DNA of 25,973 bases from Prevotellaceae bacterium (GCA_015257125.1 JABZKU010000030.1:1-25973); one strand, 5' to 3'; counted from the stretch's first letter, positions 7,805 to 14,487 are shown. Made by a program: numbers and translations. The notes: generated by a model from the sequence alone, not told the origin.

Positions 7805-8544
7805 CCCAGCGTCTTTTTCAGGTTCATCAACTGCACCGCCACCAAGGCAGCCGTTTCTGTGCGCAAACGACTTTCACCCAATGTGATGCTGCGGAAGCCC
7901 GCAGCCTGTGCAGCACGCACTTCTTCGACAGAGAAGTCTCCTTCCGGTCCGATCAGCACCAATGTGGGGCGATCGCTCCGAACGACGTCAAAGAGATGAG
8001 GCTTTTCCTCCGTTTCGCCGATGTCACTCTGCGCATAACAATGGGCAATGAACTTATCCCCTTCAAAAGGAATTTCCAAGAATTGCTTCATCTTCATCAT
8101 CTCTCCCATCGCGGGCAAAATCGCCTTGTGGCTTTGCTTCATCGCGCTCACCACGATACGTTCCAAACGCTCCAACTTCAAGTTTCGACGCTCAGAAAAA
8201 GCACAATCTAACCACTGCACGCGGTCCAAACCGATCTCCGTCGCCTTTTCGGCCAACCATTCGATCCGATCGGCGTGCTTGGTCGGCGCCACCGCAAGAC
8301 ACACGTCGGTGCCCCACGGCCGATTCCACTTCCGTTCGCTGTCGATTTCCACGAAACACTCCGGCTGACGGCCGGCAACGATAGAAACAATCCGACAATC
8401 ATAGAAACTACCGCAACCGTCGGTGGCCCACAGCGCATCGCCTTCTTGCATTCGCAACACACGCACAGCGTGCGCCGCTTCGTCCGCGGGTAGACAGCCC
8501 TCCGCCTTCAATTGCGGCGCATAAAACAGGTGAGATTCTTTCAT
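7801..8544 (-). CDS. rsmE: 16S rRNA (uracil-1498-N3)-methyltransferase
   Basis: RsmE uses SAM to methylate N3 of U1498 in the decoding region of 16S rRNA in the 30S subunit. The 247-residue product has a PUA-like N-terminal domain (about 1-70) and a SPOUT/trefoil-knot domain whose SAM-binding loops are clear: VLIGPEGDFS (196-205) and TLGESRLRTETA (221-232). Length matches the family. It is the first gene of a four-gene minus-strand run, and its stop overlaps the start of the kinase gene. The 108-bp divergent region toward hpt shows no good TAnnTTTG box on the minus strand, so its promoter is not located. Confidence 0.95.
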   Translation of the reverse strand: MKESHLFYAPQLKAEGCLPADEAAHAVRVLRMQEGDALWATDGCGSFYDCRIVSIVAGRQPECFVEIDSERKWNRPWGTDVCLAVAPTKHADRIEWLAEKATEIGLDRVQWLDCAFSERRNLKLERLERIVVSAMKQSHKAILPAMGEMMKMKQFLEIPFEGDKFIAHCYAQSDIGETEEKPHLFDVVRSDRPTLVLIGPEGDFSVEEVRAAQAAGFRSITLGESRLRTETAALVAVQLMNLKKTLG

Positions 8545-8624
8545 TGTGTGATATTTTACTCGGCGAAGTTACTGATTTTCGCCCAAAAAGGAATTGCCGT
8601 CGCGCACCTTCGGCATTTTTTTCC

Positions 8625-8632
8625 TACCTTTG
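8625..8632 (+). promoter_or_regulatory. Promoter -7 box of the hpt-adk-obgE cluster
   Basis: TACCTTTG matches TAnnTTTG and lies 20 nt before the hpt ATG. The nearest TTG (8594-8596) is 28 nt upstream, too far for an ideal -33 element. Confidence 0.65.
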
Positions 8633-8652
8633 CAAGCAAAATTCGCAGTTCC

Positions 8653-9189
8653 ATGGACGTAGTTACCGTAAAAGACAAGCAATTCTCGATTTCTATCCCC
8701 GAATCGCGCCTGCGCGAACGCGTTGCCGAAGTGGCACAACAGATTAGTCGCGACCTCGAAGGGAAGAATCCTTTGTTTCTCGCCGTACTCAACGGCGCCT
8801 TCATGTTTGCCGCCGACCTCATGCGCGGCATCGACATTCCCGCAGAAATTTCGTTTGTGCGCTTTGCCAGTTACCAAGGCATGCAAAGCACCGGCCAGGT
8901 CAAACAACTCATCGGCCTCACCGAGGACATTAAAGATCGTACCGTCGTGGTGATCGAAGATATCATCGACTCGGGACTGACCATGCAACAGTTGCTCGCC
9001 AATCTCAACGACCACCAACCGGCCGAGTTGCACATCGCAGCATTGCTCGTCAAGCCCGACAATCTCCAAGTCCCGCTCAAACTGGACTACACCTGCTTCG
9101 AAATCCCCAATGATTTCATCGTTGGTTACGGACTGGACTACGATGGATACGGCCGCAACCTGCCCGCCATCTATACAGTCATGAACTGA
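8653..9189 (+). CDS. hpt: Hypoxanthine phosphoribosyltransferase
   Basis: This purine salvage enzyme converts hypoxanthine (and often guanine) plus PRPP to IMP (GMP) in the cytosol. The 178-residue product carries the PRPP-binding signature VVVIEDIIDSGLTM (98-111), the N-terminal FLAVLNGAF loop (42-50), and the C-terminal region with FIVGYGLDYDGYGRNLP typical of the family. I start at the ATG at 8653, just after the promoter box. An open frame extends upstream, but it would run through the promoter and the rsmE start and lacks family similarity. adk follows after 32 nt, and the nucleotide-metabolism pairing supports an operon. Confidence 0.95.
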   Translation: MDVVTVKDKQFSISIPESRLRERVAEVAQQISRDLEGKNPLFLAVLNGAFMFAADLMRGIDIPAEISFVRFASYQGMQSTGQVKQLIGLTEDIKDRTVVVIEDIIDSGLTMQQLLANLNDHQPAELHIAALLVKPDNLQVPLKLDYTCFEIPNDFIVGYGLDYDGYGRNLPAIYTVMN

Positions 9190-9221
9190 ACTTCAACTTT
9201 ACTCAGACATAGAACAACCTC

Positions 9222-9791
9222 ATGAAGAATCTCGTCATCTTCGGTGCCCCCGGCTCCGGTAAAGGCACACAAAGTGATATTTTGGTCGAAAAATATGGTT
9301 TCGACCACATCTCCACCGGCGACGTACTCCGCGCCGAAATCAAAGCCGACACTGAACTGGGTCGCACGGCCAAAAGCTATATCGACAACGGTCAGCTCAT
9401 CCCCGATTCGCTGATGATCGACATCCTCGCCGCCACCTACGATGCCCTCCCCAAAAAGGCCGGTGTCATCTTCGACGGCTTCCCCCGCACCATTCCCCAA
9501 GCCGAAGCGCTCAAAGAGATGCTCGCTCAACGTGGAACGCAAGTGCACGCCATGCTCGAACTCAACGTGCCCGACGAAATGCTCATGGAGCGTCTCATCA
9601 ACCGCGGTAAGACCAGCGGTCGCGCCGACGACAACGAAGAGACCATCGGCAAGCGTCTCGCCGTCTATCACAACCAAACTTCCCCCCTCATCGAGTGGTA
9701 CGAAAAAGAGAGCCTTCGCAATGCCGTTAAGGGACACGGCGCACTCGAAGAAATCAACGCGGCACTCTGCGCCGTGATCGACGCCCTCTGA
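9222..9791 (+). CDS. adk: Adenylate kinase, short form
   Basis: Adk interconverts ATP plus AMP and two ADP, setting the adenylate energy charge. The 189-residue product has the P-loop GAPGSGKGT (8-16), the NMP-binding DGFPRT (85-90) and the LID-side GRADDNEETIGKRL (133-146). The LID is the short type with no Cys4 zinc insertion, which explains the length (zinc forms are about 215). obgE starts 7 nt after the stop, so the two are very likely cotranscribed. Confidence 0.97.
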   Translation: MKNLVIFGAPGSGKGTQSDILVEKYGFDHISTGDVLRAEIKADTELGRTAKSYIDNGQLIPDSLMIDILAATYDALPKKAGVIFDGFPRTIPQAEALKEMLAQRGTQVHAMLELNVPDEMLMERLINRGKTSGRADDNEETIGKRLAVYHNQTSPLIEWYEKESLRNAVKGHGALEEINAALCAVIDAL

Positions 9792-9798
9792 TCCTATT

Positions 9799-10956
9799 AT
9801 GGAAACCAATTTCATAGACTACGTCAAAATCTACTGTCGCTCCGGTAAGGGCGGCCGCGGTTCGATGCACATGCACCGCGCCAAATACCAACCCCTCGGC
9901 GGCCCCGATGGCGGCGATGGCGGGCGCGGGGGCAATGTCTACCTCCGCGGCAACCGCAACTACTGGACCCTGCTCCACCTGCGCTATGACCGCCACGTTT
10001 TTGCCGGCAACGGCGGCAACGGCGGCAAATGCTGCAGCCACGGCAGCGACGGCGCAGATCGCTACATCGAGGTACCTCCCGGCACCGTGGCCTACGATGC
10101 CGAAACCGGTAAATATCTCTGCGATGTCGTCGAAGACGGACAAGTCGTGATGCTGCTCAAAGGCGGACGCGGCGGATTGGGCAACTTCCAGTTTCGCACC
10201 TCCACCAACCAAGCACCGCGCTACGCCCAACCCGGCGAGCCCATGCAAGAAATGATGGTGGTCTTGGAATTGAAGCTCCTCGCCGATGTCGGTCTGGTCG
10301 GCTTCCCCAACGCCGGTAAGTCGACGCTGGTCAGCGCGCTCTCCAATGCCCGCCCCAAGATTGCCAACTACCCCTTCACCACCCTCGAACCCTCGCTCGG
10401 CATCGTGCCCTACCGCGACGGACGTTCCTTCGTCATGGCCGACATTCCCGGCATCATCGAGGGCGCAGCCGAGGGACGCGGATTGGGATTGCGATTCCTT
10501 CGCCACATCGAGCGCAACTCGCTTTTGCTCTTCATGGTACCCGGCGACACCGACAACATCAAGCGCGAATACGAGATTCTACTCAACGAAGTGGGAAGTT
10601 TCAACGAAGGACTGCTCAACAAGCACCGCATCCTTGCCGTGACCAAGAGCGACCTCCTCGACGAAGAACTCATGGAAATGCTCCGTGAAGATCTTCCCGA
10701 CGACCTCCCCGTCATCTTCATCAGCGCCGTTGCAGGTCACAACATCACCGAACTCAAAGACCTGCTTTGGACAGAACTCAACTCCGAAAGCAACAAACTC
10801 CAAAGCGTTGCCGAAGGCGGAAGTATCGTCCACCGCGACCGCGAAGTCGAATACCTCGATCGTGATTTCGCCGACTGGGCAGACGATGTGGTGGAGATCG
10901 ACGACGATGACATCGAAGAACTCGAAGACTACGAAATCGAAGACGTCGACGATTAA
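9799..10956 (+). CDS. obgE: Obg family GTPase (ribosome assembly)
   Basis: ObgE is an essential GTPase that binds the 50S subunit and checks late ribosome assembly. The 385-residue product shows the glycine-rich Obg fold (1-160), then G1 GFPNAGKST (168-176), G2 YPFTT (191-195), G3 DIPG (215-218), G4 TKSD (282-285) and G5 SAV (309-311). The C-terminal 30 residues are strikingly acidic (runs such as EIDDDDIEELEDYEIE), a common but variable Obg tail. It is closely linked to adk. A hairpin terminator lies 49 nt after the stop, before pgeF. Confidence 0.97.
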   Translation: METNFIDYVKIYCRSGKGGRGSMHMHRAKYQPLGGPDGGDGGRGGNVYLRGNRNYWTLLHLRYDRHVFAGNGGNGGKCCSHGSDGADRYIEVPPGTVAYDAETGKYLCDVVEDGQVVMLLKGGRGGLGNFQFRTSTNQAPRYAQPGEPMQEMMVVLELKLLADVGLVGFPNAGKSTLVSALSNARPKIANYPFTTLEPSLGIVPYRDGRSFVMADIPGIIEGAAEGRGLGLRFLRHIERNSLLLFMVPGDTDNIKREYEILLNEVGSFNEGLLNKHRILAVTKSDLLDEELMEMLREDLPDDLPVIFISAVAGHNITELKDLLWTELNSESNKLQSVAEGGSIVHRDREVEYLDRDFADWADDVVEIDDDDIEELEDYEIEDVDD

Positions 10957-11004
10957 TAAAATCGTCATATCCACTTCCGATTCGCTCGTATCCCTCCCCC
11001 ATTC

Positions 11005-11037
11005 CACCGGAAAGTCACGAGGCTTTCCGGTGTTTTT
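11005..11037 (+). terminator. Intrinsic terminator after obgE
   Basis: A perfect 10-bp stem, CACCGGAAAG (11005-11014) with CTTTCCGGTG (11023-11032), has an 8-nt loop followed by TTTTT. It lies between obgE and pgeF. No TAnnTTTG box was seen between it and pgeF, so pgeF may depend on readthrough. Confidence 0.85.
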
Positions 11038-11086
11038 GTATCCACCGGCATGCTTCTTTTCAAAACGTCCACACAGATTCTCACAC

Positions 11087-11869
11087 ATGGAACTTCTCGA
11101 CTACACACTTGCCCCCGAAGTACGCGCTTTTTCCACACCGCGCACCGCTTTGTCCTCGGCCATTGACACTGATGCACCCTATGCCGGTTTTAATCTCACC
11201 GACTATTGTGGGGATACCCCCGCCCACGTCGCGGAGTGCCGAGAAGCCCTGTGTGCAGCATTGAAAATCACCGACAGCCAACTCTTGCTGCCGCATCAAA
11301 CTCACACCAATCGGGTAGCCTTTGTCGACGAAGCACTGATGGAAATGGAAAGTAGTGAGCGATATGCGCATTTACAAAACGTAGATGCCTTAGTCACCGC
11401 ACTCCCGCGCGTTTGCATCGGCATTTCCACCGCCGATTGCGTACCGGTGCTGCTCTACGATCCGCAAAATCACATCATTGGTGCCGCCCACGCCGGTTGG
11501 CGCGGCATGGTAGGGCACATCATCGCCCACACCATCGAGTGTATGCGCACCTTGGGGACAAATCCGCGTGACCTCCGTGCAGTAGTCGGCCCCTGCATCG
11601 GTCCGGATTCCTTCGAAGTGGGCGAAGAAGTCGTCGATGCTTTTTTGCAGGCTAAGTTTCCACCAAGCGTCGTGCGACGTGGTTTCTTCAAGCGCCCGCA
11701 CATCGACCTCTGGGCAGCCGCCGTGCACGAACTTGAACTGAGCGGCGTGCCGCTTGATGCCATTCTCGTGAGTGGAATCGACACCTACGCCTGCCCGGAT
11801 CGCTTTTTCTCCGCGCGCCGTCTCGGCATTCAATCCGGACGCATCTACTCCGGCATCATGCTGGTATGA
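11087..11869 (+). CDS. pgeF: Multicopper-oxidase-fold protein PgeF/YfiH (peptidoglycan editing factor, purine nucleoside phosphorylase)
   Basis: YfiH/PgeF proteins have the DUF152 (laccase-like) fold. They have been linked to keeping L-Ser out of the muropeptide stem and to purine nucleoside phosphorylase or adenosine deaminase activity. The 260-residue product shows the conserved metal-site motifs LLPHQTHTN (His70, His73), STADCVP (Cys118) and AAHAGWRG (His135), plus GPCIGPDSFEVG. I start at the ATG at 11087, because the in-frame extension upstream overlaps obgE and the terminator. The location after obgE is common in Bacteroidota. Which activity dominates here is not decidable from sequence. 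Confidence 0.92.
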   Translation: MELLDYTLAPEVRAFSTPRTALSSAIDTDAPYAGFNLTDYCGDTPAHVAECREALCAALKITDSQLLLPHQTHTNRVAFVDEALMEMESSERYAHLQNVDALVTALPRVCIGISTADCVPVLLYDPQNHIIGAAHAGWRGMVGHIIAHTIECMRTLGTNPRDLRAVVGPCIGPDSFEVGEEVVDAFLQAKFPPSVVRRGFFKRPHIDLWAAAVHELELSGVPLDAILVSGIDTYACPDRFFSARRLGIQSGRIYSGIMLV

Positions 11870-12110
11870 CCGACCACAATTTCTGCCGAGAAACAGGATA
11901 AACTCCCTTCTACAGACAGAAAACGAAGCCCGACACAGCACCAATTGCCTGCCATCGGAGAAAAGGAATGTATATATCGACTTGTCGTTCAGCACGACAA
12001 GAAAAGGAAAAGGGTGTTTTTCAAAGCCACGGCTCGCTCGGTCTCCGGTGGGAGCCCCTATATGAGCCACAGCAGGCCATCAACGAAGTCTACGACTCCG
12101 TTTGCAAAGG

Positions 12111-12118
12111 CAAAAGTA
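12111..12118 (-). promoter_or_regulatory. Possible minus-strand promoter -7 box
   Basis: CAAAAGTA on the plus strand reads TACTTTTG on the minus strand, a match to TAnnTTTG. A TTG lies 24 nt upstream (plus CAA at 12143-12145), longer than ideal. No coding sequence follows, so if real it would make a short untranslated RNA toward the pgeF 3' end. Confidence 0.3.
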
Positions 12119-12149
12119 CATCATTCCGAACACACTTCCTAACAAATTC

Positions 12150-12235
12150 GAGAATTTATTTTTGTCGATTCGAAAAGTTGAGGACTTTTCCAAAATCCCT
12201 GTCTACAAATTCGCCAAACCGGTCTTCTTTTCTCT
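12150..12235 (+). repeat. Degenerate 21-bp repeat, partial copy 2
   Basis: On the plus strand, the core TTCGAAAAGTTGAGGACTTT matches the TGnGGACTTT and GAAAA core of the arrays at 170-276 and 25806-25953. Some later TTT and CCAAA blocks fall at multiples of 21 nt. It is more decayed than the other two copies. Confidence 0.4.
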
Positions 12236-12274
12236 TCTTCCTCTCCACTTCTCGTTTCTCTTCCCCAACCGCCT

Positions 12275-12294
12275 CGCGCGCGTACACACATACG
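12275..12294. other. 20-bp perfect alternating pyrimidine-purine tract
   Basis: CGCGCGCG followed by TACACACATACG alternates pyrimidine and purine without a break, a pattern prone to left-handed Z-DNA under negative supercoiling. A second tract lies at 12638-12652 on the far side of the GGTGAAGG boxes. Confidence 0.7.
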
Positions 12295-12324
12295 CCCCCG
12301 CACACGCACTCAGCGAATTTCCGT

Positions 12325-12623
12325 TTTTTGCCTTCACCCTTCACCTCGCGAATAACACTATAAATATCAACTTATTACGGTGAAGGCAAGACATCGAATT
12401 AACATTCACCCACCCCTTTCCTCCGATTTCGCCTGCCCTTGCTTTCCTCCATCAAAACACGGCTAAAACCCACCACTAAAAAGAACTACCTTCACCCTCA
12501 AACATCTAATTCCCAAACACTTACCATAACAAAAGTGCTCAAAAGGTGAAGGAAAATGGCTTTTACCTTCACACTTAACCAACTCATATACAACCACATA
12601 CCCCCATCAGGTGAAGGCAAAAA
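12325..12623. repeat. Seven GGTGAAGG boxes in alternating orientation
   Basis: CCTTCACC occurs at 12331-12338, 12338-12345 and 12489-12496, and CCTTCAC at 12566-12572. GGTGAAGG occurs at 12379-12386, 12545-12552 and 12610-12617. After the first tandem pair, orientation alternates strictly. The outermost copies form a perfect 14-nt inverted repeat (TTTTTGCCTTCACC at 12325-12338 with its complement at 12610-12623). TTGCCTTCACC (12328-12338, allowing for the shared T-run) also pairs with 12379-12389 over 11 bp. Function is unknown. Confidence 0.7.
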
Positions 12624-12637
12624 TCCAAAAACACTGG

Positions 12638-12652
12638 ACGCGTGCGCGCGCG
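12638..12652. other. 15-bp perfect alternating purine-pyrimidine tract
   Basis: ACGCGTGCGCGCGCG alternates without a break and is prone to Z-DNA. It closes the GGTGAAGG box region on the right. Confidence 0.65.
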
Positions 12653-12766
12653 AGGGAAGTCTATTTTCAATCGATTTTGCCCTGACGTTAATCTGCAAAA
12701 GAAAGACGAACACTTTGAACAAATGACCTTCCCGCAAAAACGATCTTGGAAAACAGCTACACTCTC

Positions 12767-12797
12767 TTGAAACATTCACACGATTGACTTACTTTTG
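12767..12797 (+). promoter_or_regulatory. Promoter of the DUF559 gene (TTG at 12767-12769, TACTTTTG at 12790-12797)
   Basis: A -33 TTG and a -7 TACTTTTG are separated by 20 nt, close to the Bacteroidota consensus spacing. The box ends 15 nt before the chosen ATG. It overlaps the alternative TTG start at 12795, which argues against that start. Confidence 0.8.
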
Positions 12798-12812
12798 CGA
12801 AAAAGCACACCG

Positions 12813-13406
12813 ATGGAAACAACACAGCAAAGATGGGGCTTCTTAAGGGAGACTCAAAAAAAGGCAGAATTGGCTGGAATCGACCCCAATACGGGATTAC
12901 ATCGTACGGGGTTAGAACGATACTTGAGTGTTATATTCCCCAACCATACTTGGATACACGATCGCGCATTTGGGACGCAAGATGATGGTGCTTCTTATCG
13001 TATTCGCCCGGACTACAGATGCGAAGAGCTACGACTCATTGTGGAATTTGATGGATTGCTTCATTACCAACGACCGGAAACCGTCAAAAAAGACCTTGAG
13101 AATCAAGCAATCTATGAAAAGTACGGCTACAAAGTCATTCGCATTCCTTACTTTATTCAGCTTACCCAAGCGGTTGTGAAAGAGCTCTTTGGTGTCGAAG
13201 TTAACAAACCTCTCTTCTCCCCTGATATACCATCAATGAGCGCACAAGACAAGAACACACCGGCCTATTGTTGCCCTGCCGGCTTAAAAAGAATGGCTGA
13301 AGAATTGAAAAGATTTCCACAGCAAATGGCAGTTAATGTCGAAGCGTTGCAAAACGAAGATGACCATCTAACCGGGCTCTCCATTCTTGAAATGTTTTTG
13401 AAATGA
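12813..13406 (+). CDS. Orphan DUF559/Vsr-like endonuclease-fold protein
   Basis: The 197-residue protein contains a PD-(D/E)XK-like core: RPDYRC with Asp67, LIVEFDGLLHY with Glu78, Asp80 and His84, then a helix and YGYKVIRIPYF (a Gly-Tyr-x-Val-Ile-Arg strand). This D...ExDG...H layout is that of the DUF559 family, related to very-short-patch-repair (Vsr) nucleases. No methyltransferase, helicase or other restriction partner is adjacent, so no restriction-modification role can be claimed. The ATG at 12813 is chosen over the TTG at 12795 because the latter sits inside the -7 box. The gene has its own promoter and a strong terminator, so it is a single-gene transcript. It lies next to repeat-rich non-coding DNA, which suggests an accessory locus. 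DNA cleavage is inferred from the fold only. Confidence 0.7.
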   Translation: METTQQRWGFLRETQKKAELAGIDPNTGLHRTGLERYLSVIFPNHTWIHDRAFGTQDDGASYRIRPDYRCEELRLIVEFDGLLHYQRPETVKKDLENQAIYEKYGYKVIRIPYFIQLTQAVVKELFGVEVNKPLFSPDIPSMSAQDKNTPAYCCPAGLKRMAEELKRFPQQMAVNVEALQNEDDHLTGLSILEMFLK

Positions 13407-13433
13407 GCACCTAAAAAGACATAGCAGATCCAT

Positions 13434-13477
13434 AAAACATCGCCCGTTCTCAATAGTAAGACCGGGCGATGTTTTTT
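13434..13477. terminator. Hairpin terminator after the DUF559 gene (possibly bidirectional)
   Basis: A 13-bp perfect stem, AAAACATCGCCCG (13434-13446) with CGGGCGATGTTTT (13463-13475), has a 16-nt loop. It is followed by more T on the plus strand and preceded by A, so it could act in both directions. It lies 27 nt after the DUF559 stop. Confidence 0.88.
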
Positions 13478-13493
13478 CTGTGGAATCAAGACT

Positions 13494-13577
13494 GAACTCA
13501 AATAGATTGTGCGGTTTGTGCACTGCAGGTAAGTCCCACAAGAGAGAACTATACCAAAAGAACAGAGCGTGGCAACA
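13494..13577 (-). pseudogene. Decayed 5' copy of the adjacent secreted-protein gene
   Basis: Positions 13501-13570 align without gaps to 14241-14310, the signal-peptide-coding end of the intact gene at 13635-14315, with 64 of 70 bases identical. The copy keeps an ATG (13577) in frame but acquires TAG after nine codons and TGA near codon 26. The rest of the gene is missing. It lies just downstream of the intact gene's terminator in the same orientation, so it looks like the leftover of a tandem duplication. Confidence 0.85.
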
Positions 13578-13582
13578 TAAAG

Positions 13583-13622
13583 AAAAAATGTGCTGCAGCG
13601 AAGCCATGGCTTGCCACAGCAC
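13583..13622 (-). terminator. Likely terminator of the secreted-protein gene
   Basis: On the minus strand, GTGCTG and CAGCAC arms (13622-13617 with 13595-13590) enclose an inner AAGCC/GGCTT helix with a small internal loop. The structure is followed by T6 (plus-strand A at 13583-13588). It lies 13 nt beyond the stop codon. Confidence 0.7.
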
Positions 13623-13634
13623 TATCAGGACAAA

Positions 13635-14315
13635 TTACTTCCAAGATTTGTATTTGAGGACATTGCCCTCACGCCAAATCTTGTGCTTGGTGCGACCATG
13701 CAAGAAGGAGGGCTTTTTGTAGATGTCAGGATCTTCGCCTATGCCCGACCAATCATCTACAAACTCAATGGAGAAATTGGGTGCGGGCGTGTATTTATAA
13801 GCAAACGCATAGTTATCAAACACAACTTGAGCCTTACCGTCTGACACCACAACGATGACCAACTCAGGAGCTTCGTCTTGGTCATATATCCAACCACCGA
13901 AGCAAAGTGCAAAACTCTTATTGTCGAGAGGAATTTGCAAGAAGCGAGATTTATCCTTCCAAAGCGTGATATTACCACAATTGTACAACGGATCTCCTGT
14001 ATAATAAGTGAGAAGATTCTTACCTTTATGTTGAATAGAGAAACCATCGTAATTCTTACGATCTGTTCTATCATCCAAGCTATTGATTTTAACAATATAA
14101 GAATCGCCTTGAAGATTCTTTACTGTATAAGAATGGAGAACATAAAGCTTACTTCTCGAACTTCTGGGAGCTGCATAACTATCACCAGTCAATGGACGAA
14201 AAATATCCTTTGTTATGACAGAGTTTGCATCCCACTCAAAAATGGATTGTGCAGTTTGTGCACTGCCGGTAAGTCCCACAAGAGAGAACAAGACCAAAAG
14301 AATAGAGCGTATCAT
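13635..14315 (-). CDS. Secreted protein of unknown function
   Basis: I do not recognise this 226-residue protein. It begins with a clear signal peptide (MIRSILLVLFSLVGLTGSAQ, cleavage near 19-20), so it is exported to the periplasm or beyond. The mature part is rich in aromatic, charged and beta-prone segments (for example KSFALCFGGWIYDQDEAPELVIVVVSDG), has two cysteines (in YNCGN and LCFGG), and ends in a basic KHKIWREGNVLKYKSWK segment. No catalytic motif is evident. The gene is visibly more AT-rich than its housekeeping neighbours and stands alone with its own terminator. A 91 percent identical fragment of its 5' end lies downstream, suggesting a family prone to duplication and loss. Confidence 0.75.
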   Translation of the reverse strand: MIRSILLVLFSLVGLTGSAQTAQSIFEWDANSVITKDIFRPLTGDSYAAPRSSRSKLYVLHSYTVKNLQGDSYIVKINSLDDRTDRKNYDGFSIQHKGKNLLTYYTGDPLYNCGNITLWKDKSRFLQIPLDNKSFALCFGGWIYDQDEAPELVIVVVSDGKAQVVFDNYAFAYKYTPAPNFSIEFVDDWSGIGEDPDIYKKPSFLHGRTKHKIWREGNVLKYKSWK

Positions 14316-14462
14316 AAGCGTTCGTTTGTGTAATAATAAATGCAGGCTTGCGATGAGGGAAAAATTTTTGCCATGTTTGAATCATGAATTGGTGATAAAT
14401 AAGTTCTGTGCCTTCCATCTATGTTAATTGATGTGTTGCACATTTGCCCCAAAAGTTGCGCT

Positions 14463-14470
14463 TACTTTTG
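14463..14470 (+). promoter_or_regulatory. Possible plus-strand promoter -7 box
   Basis: TACTTTTG matches TAnnTTTG. TTTG at 14443-14446 lies 16 nt upstream, shorter than ideal, and TTG at 14436-14438 is 24 nt upstream. It could drive a short transcript ending at the 14670-14707 hairpin. Confidence 0.35.
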
Positions 14471-14487
14471 TAGCAGTTGTTAAACAT

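Larger units (their letters stand above)
11870..12812. other. Gene-free, repeat-rich region between pgeF and the DUF559 gene
   Basis: No convincing coding sequence exists across about 940 bp. It contains a hairpin CTTGTCGT/ACGACAAG (11981-12001), a minus-strand promoter-like box (12111-12118), and a 21-bp-repeat-like segment (about 12150-12235). A 24-nt pure pyrimidine run (12223-12246), two alternating purine-pyrimidine tracts and seven GGTGAAGG boxes follow. The plus strand is strongly C+T biased from about 12220 to 12500. The last part holds the promoter of the DUF559 gene. Confidence 0.6.

Noticed and set aside
8512..8652. An N-terminal extension of hpt to an ATG at 8512
   Set aside because: It would run through the hpt promoter box and the rsmE start codon, and the 178-residue form from 8653 already has the family's full length.
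10685..11086. A long N-terminal extension of pgeF overlapping obgE
   Set aside because: It overlaps the obgE 3' end and a strong terminator hairpin and is a Ser/Thr/Lys-rich out-of-frame shadow. The family begins at the ATG at 11087.
12325..12623. The GGTGAAGG boxes as a CRISPR array
   Set aside because: The repeats are only 8 nt, alternate in orientation and have unequal spacing, with no cas genes nearby.
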